Assembly: GCF_014197245.1 (NCBI RefSeq)
Contig: NZ_JACIFF010000001.1
Coordinates: 558,001-622,000 of the forward strand
Direction: 5' to 3'
Origin: Neolewinella aquimaris
Lineage (GTDB): Bacteria > Bacteroidota > Bacteroidia > Chitinophagales > Saprospiraceae
DNA: 64,000 nt
Position numbers and translations under genes: made by a program. Shown here in pieces: positions 9,187 to 16,084 of the stretch (position 1 is the first letter of the stretch; each line of letters begins with the position of its first letter). Under the pieces are notes generated by a model. The model did no database searches. It was not told where the DNA came from and was given only the letters and a program-made list of their open reading frames with translations.

Positions 9187-11109
9187 ATGCGACGTTTCAT
9201 CATTTGCGCTCTGAGCTGTCTTGCCGCCACCCTCGGTGCGCAGCAGGAGGCCGACTTTTATGCCATCGAGCAGGTAAATATTCCCGACGACATCAAATTA
9301 GAGGTGGGGGGCATGGACTTTTTGCCCGATGGCCGACTGGCCGTTTGTACCCGCCGCGGTGAGGTGTGGATGATCGAAAATCCCGGCGGGGAAGCAACCT
9401 ATTCCCTGTACGCACGGGGACTGCACGAGCCGCTCGGCCTTACGGCCCACGACGGCGCGATCTACATTGCGCAGCGGGGGGAAGTTACCCGACTCGAAGA
9501 CCGCGACAACGACGGCTGGGCCGACGTCTACGAAACCGTATACGAGGTGCCGCTGACCGGCAACTACCATGAATATCACTACGGGCCACTTTTTCAACCC
9601 GACGGCAACATGATCACCACCCTCAACGTCGGTTGGGAAGGACGCGGGGTGAGCCACGTGCCCTGGCGCGGCTGGATGATGCAATTCGATCCTTCCCAAA
9701 AGAAACTGATCCCCTATGCGGCCGGTATGCGGAGCCCGGCCGGATTTGGGACCAACGAAGCGGGGGATCTCTTCGTGGCTGAAAACCAGGGCGACTGGAT
9801 CGGATCCGGTCGAATTACCCACCTGGCCAAGGGAGATTTTGCGGGCCACCCGGCCAGTCTGAAGTGGGCCGATCACGAAGCCTCCGAAGTAGAGCTCCGG
9901 GTCGACGACCTCAACGACAGCTACAAAACGATGTACAACGCCAGTAAGGAATTGGAGGGACTGAAGCTTCCGGCCGTATGGTTTCCGCACGGCATCCTCG
10001 GTATTTCCACGGCCGACATCCTGACCGACCGTACGGATGGGGCATTTGGTCCCTTTGCCGGTCAGCTGCTGGTGAGCGATCAGGGACAGAGTAAGATCAT
10101 GCGGGTCGCGCTGGAAAAAGTAGATGGTGAGTACCAGGGCGCGGTTTTTCCTTTCCGGGAAGGATTTGGTTCGGGCCTGCTGCGCATGAAGTTCAGCAAC
10201 GATAACGCGCTCTACGCGGGACAAACCGCCCGCGGCTGGTCCGCCACTGGGGGTAAGGAGTTTGCCCTGGAGCGGCTGAAGTGGACGGGGAAAACCCCCT
10301 TCGAGATGTACGCGGTGCGCGCGACCTCCGATGGATTCGAGGTGGAGTTTACCAAGCCGGTTGCCGCCGCAAACGTGAAGCCGTCCGCCTTTGCTATCCA
10401 AAACTTTACTTACATCTACCACCACAATTACGGCAGCCCGGTAATGGAAATTCAGGACAATCCAGTCACCTCCGCCGAGCTCCAGGCCGACGGCAAGACG
10501 GTCCGCCTAACGCTGGATGGCTTTCGCCCCGGCTACATCTACGAAATCAAGGTCAACGGATTAAGGAGTTCGGAAAACGATAACCTCCTGCACGACTTCG
10601 GATACTACACGCTTAATGCAATCCCCGGAGGAGGCACGGGCGAAGCACTGGCCCAGGCCGATAGCGAGAACACGGAAAACTCAGCCAAAAACCCTACGGC
10701 CATGCCCGCCGATTGGGATGGAACGTTCGACGAGGAAATCCTGCTGGAATCCGCGCTCGGCATGAAGTTCAAGCAACAGTACCTCACCACTACACCCGGG
10801 GCCAAGGTCAAATTCACTTTCCGAAATCCCGACGACATGGAGCACAATTTCGTGCTCACGAGCGGGAAGATGGGGGACAAGGTCGGCGTAGCCGCCTCCA
10901 AACTCGGACTGAAGGGCGCCGCGACCGCCTACATTCCGGACATGCCGGAAGTGCTGGTGCACACCCAGCTCGTCGCGCCGGAAACGGAAGAGGTGATCTA
11001 CTTCACCGCTCCCACCAAGCCGGGGACCTACGAATATGTGTGTACCGTGCCCGGTCACTATACCGTGATGCGGGGCGTGCTGGTGGTGAAGGGTGCCGCT
11101 TCGAGGTAG
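9187..11109 (+). CDS. Beta-propeller dehydrogenase-like protein fused to an azurin-type blue copper domain
   Basis: The 640-aa product has a signal peptide (MRRFIICALSCLAATLGAQQ). Residues about 30-370 are a beta-propeller of the sorbosone-dehydrogenase/PQQ-like type (GGMDFLPDGRLAVCTRRGEV, LFVAENQGDW, QLLVSDQGQSKIMRV). An Ig-like SbsA-type domain follows at about 372-480. The C-terminus (about 510-640) is a type 1 copper domain with ligands H553 (MEHNF), C619, H624 and M628 in VCTVPGHYTVM, the azurin/auracyanin spacing. This suggests direct electron transfer from a substrate oxidised at the propeller to copper and on to the respiratory chain. No covalent haem motif (CxxCH) is present. Confidence 0.85.
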   Translation: MRRFIICALSCLAATLGAQQEADFYAIEQVNIPDDIKLEVGGMDFLPDGRLAVCTRRGEVWMIENPGGEATYSLYARGLHEPLGLTAHDGAIYIAQRGEVTRLEDRDNDGWADVYETVYEVPLTGNYHEYHYGPLFQPDGNMITTLNVGWEGRGVSHVPWRGWMMQFDPSQKKLIPYAAGMRSPAGFGTNEAGDLFVAENQGDWIGSGRITHLAKGDFAGHPASLKWADHEASEVELRVDDLNDSYKTMYNASKELEGLKLPAVWFPHGILGISTADILTDRTDGAFGPFAGQLLVSDQGQSKIMRVALEKVDGEYQGAVFPFREGFGSGLLRMKFSNDNALYAGQTARGWSATGGKEFALERLKWTGKTPFEMYAVRATSDGFEVEFTKPVAAANVKPSAFAIQNFTYIYHHNYGSPVMEIQDNPVTSAELQADGKTVRLTLDGFRPGYIYEIKVNGLRSSENDNLLHDFGYYTLNAIPGGGTGEALAQADSENTENSAKNPTAMPADWDGTFDEEILLESALGMKFKQQYLTTTPGAKVKFTFRNPDDMEHNFVLTSGKMGDKVGVAASKLGLKGAATAYIPDMPEVLVHTQLVAPETEEVIYFTAPTKPGTYEYVCTVPGHYTVMRGVLVVKGAASR

Positions 11110-11110
11110 T

Positions 11111-12226
11111 TCAACCGATCATTACGCTGACCGCATTTCCGCCAAAACCGGTAGCGTTGACTAAGATGCGGTGCAACTCAGCGGGTTCGGAAAGCTGTGC
11201 GTAAGGAAGGAGGATCGACCGTTGCTTCCGCAGCATTTCGACGGCTGCAACCAGCGCAAGCGGACCGCTTGCCCCGAAGGTATGCCCGGTGGCCCACTTC
11301 ATGGAAGTGGTCACCGGCGACTGATTACCGAAAACTTGCTGTATTGCTAACTGTTCGGCCGCGTCACCGCGACGGGTGCCCGGGGCGTGCGCTACGATCA
11401 AATCGGGTGGACCAACGGCGGCAGCGGCTTGTCGCATACTGGACTGCAGTGCCATTCCCTCGCGGCTGATTCCGGTAGCGCTCCGGCAGCGCTCCCGACT
11501 AAACCCTAAGCCCTGAATCGTCGGTCCGTCCGGCTCGGTTACGGCTTCGAGTGCGAGGAATGCCGCCCCCTCACCGACCACCATGCCCGTTGCGGGATCA
11601 TCCATTGGCCGACAGGCGTAGTTGTCCTGCGGGGTGGGTGTAGCGACAATGCGCAACCGCTCCATTTGCCGGAGGGTAAAGAGCGTAAGGGCCGCCTCGG
11701 TACCACCGACCAGTACCCTTTCGGCCATGCCCGATCGCAATAGCGCGACGCCGTGGACCAGGGCGTGGAAGCCGGATGAGCAGGCTACGCTGAGTCCGTC
11801 CGAAAGCTCACCTACCCCGAAGTAATCGGCGAGGGCAAAACCTACGCTACCTAGCGTCGTATTCGGTGAAGTGCGCACGGGCAGGGTTTGTCCGGTTCGG
11901 TGCGTTTCGTAGGCGGTTTCCCAGGCCTCGGTGGGGCCACGCGAGCAACCAACCAGAATTGCGAAGTCGCGTCCTTCCCACTTCGCGGCACCTACCGCCT
12001 CCGCCGCGGCGGGCAGCGCCAGGGCAACCGTGCGATCAACTTCCCGGTCGTGGATGTACTCCGCAATGGGCCCGGTTTTGGGTAGGGCGCCAACGGGGTA
12101 CACGGGCAGGCCGGTCGCAGGGTCGGGTTGCCAGCTGCGGTTTTCCGTCAGTAAGGTGTTCCAGGTGGTCGGTACCGTGTTGCCCGCGGCCGAGATCATG
12201 CCCGTACCGGCGATTTGGATGTTCAT
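11111..12226 (-). CDS. Beta-ketoacyl synthase (FabB/FabF-like), coupled to the BioF-like gene
   Basis: The 371-aa thiolase-fold ketosynthase keeps the triad: Cys149 in SVACSSGFHAL, His in AHAPGTRRGDAAE and His in GHTFGASGPLAL. The first His loop (HAPGTRRGD instead of the usual HGTGTPLGD) differs from standard FabF, and the protein is about 40 residues shorter than FabF, so a specialised chain-extension role is likely rather than bulk fatty acid synthesis. Its ATG overlaps the stop of the upstream alpha-oxoamine synthase gene (TAATG at 12224-12228 on the minus strand). The pair could supply a pimeloyl-type precursor for biotin or make another amino-ketone or lipid. Confidence 0.82.
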   Translation of the reverse strand: MNIQIAGTGMISAAGNTVPTTWNTLLTENRSWQPDPATGLPVYPVGALPKTGPIAEYIHDREVDRTVALALPAAAEAVGAAKWEGRDFAILVGCSRGPTEAWETAYETHRTGQTLPVRTSPNTTLGSVGFALADYFGVGELSDGLSVACSSGFHALVHGVALLRSGMAERVLVGGTEAALTLFTLRQMERLRIVATPTPQDNYACRPMDDPATGMVVGEGAAFLALEAVTEPDGPTIQGLGFSRERCRSATGISREGMALQSSMRQAAAAVGPPDLIVAHAPGTRRGDAAEQLAIQQVFGNQSPVTTSMKWATGHTFGASGPLALVAAVEMLRKQRSILLPYAQLSEPAELHRILVNATGFGGNAVSVMIG

Positions 12227-13347
12227 TAGCTAGAGAATATAAGGCTTCGCTGGAGAGTCGAAACCAGACGGTCGATCTCCTCCCGGGTATTGAAGGCGTG
12301 TAGGCAAATTCTCACTCTTTCCTCCCCCCGGGCAACGCTAGGTGGACGTATGCCCTTGACGAGTAACCCGGCGGAGAGCAACGCCCGCTCGGCGGCAATT
12401 ACGTCTTGTCCTTCGGCGGGGCGGATGATCTGGACGGGCCCCGTTAATTCCGGGCTACGGTCACCGAATCCGACTTCCACAATCCGCTGGCGGAAGAAAG
12501 AGATGTTGCGCTCCAGGATTTGACGAACTGCGGGTTGTCGGTCGGATAGGAGGTCGTAGGCCGACTCGATGTGGGCCAGCTGTTCGGGGCGGGGAGCAGT
12601 AGTAAATATAAACGGCCGGCTGAAGTTGATCAGGTAGTCACGGAGCGCCGTGCTCCCGAGTACGGCCGCACCACTGGCACCGGGCGCTTTTCCGTAGGTC
12701 ATCACCGCAGCAAATATGCTGTCCTGCAGGCCGAGTTCGGCGGTTAGGCCGGCACCGTTCGGACCGTCGATTCCGATGCTGTGGGCTTCGTCGACAATGA
12801 GGTGGGCACCGTACTGCCGGCACAGGGCAGCCAGCTCGTTCAGCGGGGCGGGAGTTCCGCCCATACTGAAACGCGCTTCGGTTACGAAGAACAGGTTGCC
12901 GGATGATGGGGTGGAGCTAAGTACCCGTTCGGCCTGCTTTAGGTCGTTGTGTTTGCACCTGCGCGCCGCCGCCCCGCTGAGCCGTATGCCGTCGCGGATG
13001 CTGGCGTGAATGAGGGCGTCGTAAACGATGGTGTCGGTGCGGCGGGCGATGCAGCTGAGCAGACCGAGGTTGGCCGTGTAGCCGCTTCCGAAGAGGAGGG
13101 CGGAGTCGAAGCCGTGGAATGTGGCGATGCGCTGCTCCAATTGCGTGATCGCCTCACTGTCGCCGGAGATCAATCGGCTGCCGGGAGCGGTATTATATGA
13201 CGCTGCTGCGGAGGTTAGACAACGCGAAAAGCCCAGGTAGTCGTTGGACCAAAAATCGATTCCCTCCCGGCTACCGGGCAGTTCGCGGTAGGTGCCGGAT
13301 TCGTGCAACCCGGCGAGTCGCTGTTGCAGAAAATCCGGGCCCGACAT
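12226..13347 (-). CDS. bioF: 8-amino-7-oxononanoate synthase-like alpha-oxoamine synthase
   Basis: This 373-aa PLP enzyme condenses an acyl thioester with an amino acid with loss of CO2. Visible motifs are the nucleotide/PLP loop GSGYTANLG (about 88-96), VDEAHSIG (Asp186, His189) and the Schiff-base Lys220 in TYGKAPGASG. Length and motifs fit BioF (L-alanine plus pimeloyl thioester). No other bio gene is in the window, so another family member, such as a cysteate-using enzyme for sulfonolipids, is possible. It sits 2 bp after lepB and overlaps the ketosynthase start, so the three genes are probably one transcript. Confidence 0.72.
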   Translation of the reverse strand: MSGPDFLQQRLAGLHESGTYRELPGSREGIDFWSNDYLGFSRCLTSAAASYNTAPGSRLISGDSEAITQLEQRIATFHGFDSALLFGSGYTANLGLLSCIARRTDTIVYDALIHASIRDGIRLSGAAARRCKHNDLKQAERVLSSTPSSGNLFFVTEARFSMGGTPAPLNELAALCRQYGAHLIVDEAHSIGIDGPNGAGLTAELGLQDSIFAAVMTYGKAPGASGAAVLGSTALRDYLINFSRPFIFTTAPRPEQLAHIESAYDLLSDRQPAVRQILERNISFFRQRIVEVGFGDRSPELTGPVQIIRPAEGQDVIAAERALLSAGLLVKGIRPPSVARGEERVRICLHAFNTREEIDRLVSTLQRSLIFSS

Positions 13348-13349
13348 CG

Positions 13350-14954
13350 CTATTCCCCCTGCTTGGTGGCGGAGCGGAAGATGCGGTCCCAGTTGACGCC
13401 ATTGAACAGGCTGCCCTCCTTGATGGAGAACCAGATGAAGAGGGGCTTGCCGAGGATGTGGTCTTCCGGTACGAAGCCCCAGACCCGACTGTCTTCGGAG
13501 TTGTGACGGTTGTCGCCCATCATCCAGTAGTAGTCCTGCTTAAAGGTGTACTCGGTAATCTCCTGGCCGTTGAGGTAGAATTTGCCGCCGCGGCGCACGA
13601 AGTCCGGGTTTTCCTCGTACACTTTGATTGGTCTCCAGTAGAGCTCGTAGTTGCGTTCGTCCAGGGCGACGGTCATTCCGCGGGCCGGGATCTTGATTGG
13701 GCCGTAGTTGTCCACCGTCCAGTTGCCGAAGTACTTTTCGCTGTGGGGGTAGAGCCGGACGCCGTTGGGGGCGGTCTGGTCGAAAAAGTCGAAGGTGCCG
13801 TTGGGGTCTCCCGCCTGGAGGGCTGCGAGTTGCTTGTTGCTGAGGAACATGACGAAGCTCTCGCTGGAGCGCTGCTGGACGTCGTCGGTACTGATGCCCA
13901 TGTCGGCCCAGTTTGAGCGGTTGGGGGTGCCGCTGAAGGTGATGTCGTAGAGAAACTGAATGCCTTCCGGATCTTCGACGCGGGTGCCGTCGATGAACAG
14001 TTCGCGGTCCTTGATCTCCAGGGTTTCGCCGGGTAGTCCGACGGCGCGTTTGACGTAGTGGTCTTTCTTGTCGCGCGGGCGGGTGACCAGTTCGGCACGA
14101 CCGGTCTGGATGGCCCGCTGGGCGTTCGCGTCGATGTTGCCCATCTCGTAGTCGTTGCTCGAGTAAGTGCGGTAGGGGAAAATGTAGACGCTGTCGCCCG
14201 AGGGAACGTTAAATACGACGGGGTCGTAGCGGTCAATTTCTTCCAGAGCGGGCAGGCGGCGGTAGGGTAGGCCGGCCCCGTCGATATAACTCTCGCCACC
14301 GACGACCGGCGCGCGGTTGTGCACGAGGGGGAGCATGAGGATGGTTTCCGGCAGGCGAAGGCCGTAGTTGATCTTGGACACGAAGAGAAAGTCGCCTACA
14401 TTGAGGTTATTCTCCATCGACGGGGTGGGGATGATGTAGCTCTCGATCAACAACAACCGGATGAGCGCTGCAGCGAAGATGGCGAAGATGGCCGCTTCGG
14501 CCCAGTCGCGCACCACCGGCTTAGCGAAGGGAGGCTGATTGCGCAGTTTGCGTACCTCGCGGTCGTCCTTTGCTTTTTCCGCGGCGGCGAGTTTGGCCTG
14601 CCATTCCCGTTCCTCTACCAGGATGGGACCGCGGTAAACGGGCTCGGTCGTGCCTAACCACCCGAAGTACCCCCAGCTGGCGACGACGGCCAGGACGTGC
14701 TCGAAGAAATTAAAGCGGTTGAAGGAGCGGGCCAGATCGACCATCAGGCCGGCAAACCAGATCATGTTGAAGTAGGGGATGAGCAGCAGCAGGCTGTAGC
14801 TGCCCTTGCGGCCCACGAGTTCCGATACCACCCACATATTGTAGCCGGGGATCAGGGCAGCGGTAGCCTTCCTTCCCGCGCGGGGAAACAAGCGGTAAAG
14901 GGCCAGGCTAAGTCCGATGTAACCGAGCAAAAGCACCCAGGTCAACCAAGTCAT
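13350..14954 (-). CDS. lepB: Signal peptidase I, long Bacteroidota form
   Basis: It cleaves signal peptides from exported proteins at the outer face of the inner membrane. At 534 aa it is much longer than the E. coli enzyme (about 324 aa). The N-terminus adds several hydrophobic segments (about 3-20, 53-72 and 86-101) before a charged helix; the canonical transmembrane anchor is at about 153-172. The catalytic Ser179 is in PTPSMENNL and the general-base Lys302 in YVKRAVGLPGE. The C-terminal box YYWMMGDNRHNSEDSR is intact, and a large insertion lies between. A candidate -7 box (TACCTTCG, 14979-14986) sits 24 nt before the ATG. The gene leads the lepB-bioF-ketosynthase block. Confidence 0.93.
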   Translation of the reverse strand: MTWLTWVLLLGYIGLSLALYRLFPRAGRKATAALIPGYNMWVVSELVGRKGSYSLLLLIPYFNMIWFAGLMVDLARSFNRFNFFEHVLAVVASWGYFGWLGTTEPVYRGPILVEEREWQAKLAAAEKAKDDREVRKLRNQPPFAKPVVRDWAEAAIFAIFAAALIRLLLIESYIIPTPSMENNLNVGDFLFVSKINYGLRLPETILMLPLVHNRAPVVGGESYIDGAGLPYRRLPALEEIDRYDPVVFNVPSGDSVYIFPYRTYSSNDYEMGNIDANAQRAIQTGRAELVTRPRDKKDHYVKRAVGLPGETLEIKDRELFIDGTRVEDPEGIQFLYDITFSGTPNRSNWADMGISTDDVQQRSSESFVMFLSNKQLAALQAGDPNGTFDFFDQTAPNGVRLYPHSEKYFGNWTVDNYGPIKIPARGMTVALDERNYELYWRPIKVYEENPDFVRRGGKFYLNGQEITEYTFKQDYYWMMGDNRHNSEDSRVWGFVPEDHILGKPLFIWFSIKEGSLFNGVNWDRIFRSATKQGE

Positions 14955-15002
14955 AGGTAATCATTATGGTAAGAGCGGCGAAGGTACACCATCGCGGGGC
15001 CT

Positions 15003-15362
15003 TTAGGGGGCCGATTCGACGAAACCCTCCAGCCACAGCTTGTGTCCGCCCCGCTGCCCACGAAAATACACCTTGACGTACTTCCGGTAAAAACCGGCGT
15101 CGGCCGCGTCGTAGGTGACGTTGATCGATCCAATCTCCCCGGGGGCTACGGGTGTTTCTTCCCATTCGGTGGCCGTACAGCCGCAGCCGATCCGCACGTT
15201 TTCGACCACGAGGGGAGCGTCGGTCAGGTTTCGGTAGCGAAAGGAATAGGTCACGGGCTCGTCCTGAAAGGTGTCAGCGGCCTGCACGGTGTTGGGTTGC
15301 AGCCACTCGACCGGGTCAGAGAGGGTGCCCACCATACTGAGGAGGATGATTAAGTGCATCAT
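15003..15362 (-). CDS. DUF1573 small secreted protein
   Basis: This 119-aa protein is almost entirely one DUF1573 (ASH/MSP-like Ig fold) domain. Diagnostic runs are YSFRYRNLTDAPLVVENV, IGCGCTATEWEETPVAPGE and INVTYDAADAGFYRKYVKVY. The conserved CGCT pair is present. The N-terminus (MMHLIILLSMVGTLS) looks like a short signal peptide. Function unknown; such domains are usually extracellular in Bacteroidota. It is transcribed toward lepB and has 48 bp of non-coding DNA after it. Confidence 0.75.
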   Translation of the reverse strand: MMHLIILLSMVGTLSDPVEWLQPNTVQAADTFQDEPVTYSFRYRNLTDAPLVVENVRIGCGCTATEWEETPVAPGEIGSINVTYDAADAGFYRKYVKVYFRGQRGGHKLWLEGFVESAP

Positions 15363-15470
15363 AGGGAGCTAACGTCCGCCGGCCGTCCCTATTTTGTTAA
15401 GGAACTCCTATACTTGTTCCGGGCCGTATCCGTCCGCTCTTCACGCACATTATATATTCACACAAATCGA

Positions 15471-15863
15471 ATGAAAATGAAAAAGCTCTTTCTTGCCCTC
15501 GCACTCGTTTTTGGCACCGCCACCGCCGCCTTTTCCCAGGTCGTGGTCGACGGAGTAAACATCAACAACCTCGATGAGGTGCAAATGGTCCGGATGATCG
15601 CTCAGGAGCGGTTTCTCTCCAACAAGGTGACGATCTTCATCGACTACGGACAAAGCATCAACGGCGGCTCCCGCAACCGCATGGAAGTTATAGACCCCTC
15701 CTCCGGCGACCGCATCAAGTTCAATAGCGTGATGCACGCCGTAAATTACCTGATCGCCAATGGATGGGCTTACGTCGAAGCGATGGTTCTGCCTAGTGAG
15801 GGCAACGCCAGCACCACGGGCGGCAGCACCCAGTACCTGTTTGTGCGGAATATGACGCGCTAA
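15471..15863 (+). CDS. Small secreted protein of unknown function
   Basis: I chose the ATG at 15471 (MKMKKLFLALALVFG); the ATG two codons later is equally good, and the in-frame extension upstream adds no signal-peptide character. The 130-aa product has a clear signal peptide ending near AFSQ. The mature part (about 110 aa) has mixed alpha/beta character: IAQERFLSNKVTIFIDYGQ, NSVMHAVNYLIANGW and TQYLFVRNMTR. I do not recognise the family. The stop is followed at once by the nested palindrome cluster. Confidence 0.7.
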   Translation: MKMKKLFLALALVFGTATAAFSQVVVDGVNINNLDEVQMVRMIAQERFLSNKVTIFIDYGQSINGGSRNRMEVIDPSSGDRIKFNSVMHAVNYLIANGWAYVEAMVLPSEGNASTTGGSTQYLFVRNMTR

Positions 15864-15880
15864 TTCTCGTCCGCCGAATT

Positions 15881-15911
15881 CTTCCGGTAGCGCTAGGTGC
15901 GCTACCGGAAG
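15881..15911. repeat. Perfect 13-bp hairpin, 5-nt loop
   Basis: CTTCCGGTAGCGC (15881-15893) pairs with GCGCTACCGGAAG (15899-15911) around the loop TAGGT. There is no T-run, so it is a hairpin but not a classic terminator by itself. Confidence 0.9.
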
Positions 15912-15997
15912 TTCGTCGGCCGAGTAAGCCACTGATTATCCTCACTCGGCCGACGAACTTTAGCGATTTTCTTTACTGGCTTACTCGGCCGACGAAC

Positions 15998-16028
15998 TTT
16001 TTTCCTGGCCTTTGCGGCCAGGAAAAAA
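15998..16028. terminator. Bidirectional terminator hairpin
   Basis: TTTTTTCCTGGCC (15998-16010) pairs with GGCCAGGAAAAAA (16016-16028) around TTTGC. The A- and T-runs at the stem base suit intrinsic termination on both strands, between the secreted-protein gene and glgE, which converge here. Confidence 0.7.
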
Positions 16029-16084
16029 GGATTCGGCGGACGAGTGGGCCAGGTAAAAAGGATTCGGCGGACGAGGCGGACGAG

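Larger units (their letters stand above)
15866..16084. repeat. Nested palindrome cluster between convergent genes
   Basis: Almost every base of this 219-bp segment belongs to an inverted or direct repeat. CTCGTCCGCCGAAT (15866-15879) is the exact reverse complement of 16031-16044 and 16062-16075. A 13-bp hairpin spans 15881-15911. The arm 15909-15931 is perfectly complementary over 23 bp to 15977-15999, and its inner 15 bp also pair with 15944-15958, giving two mutually exclusive stems. A terminator-like hairpin spans 15998-16028. A 21-bp direct repeat lies at 16024-16044 and 16055-16075, followed by a partial third copy GGCGGACGAG ending at 16084. Confidence 0.9.

Noticed and set aside
16024-16084. 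Direct repeats considered as a CRISPR array
   Set aside because: The copies are adjacent with an 10-bp gap and no unique spacers of constant length; they belong to the palindrome cluster.
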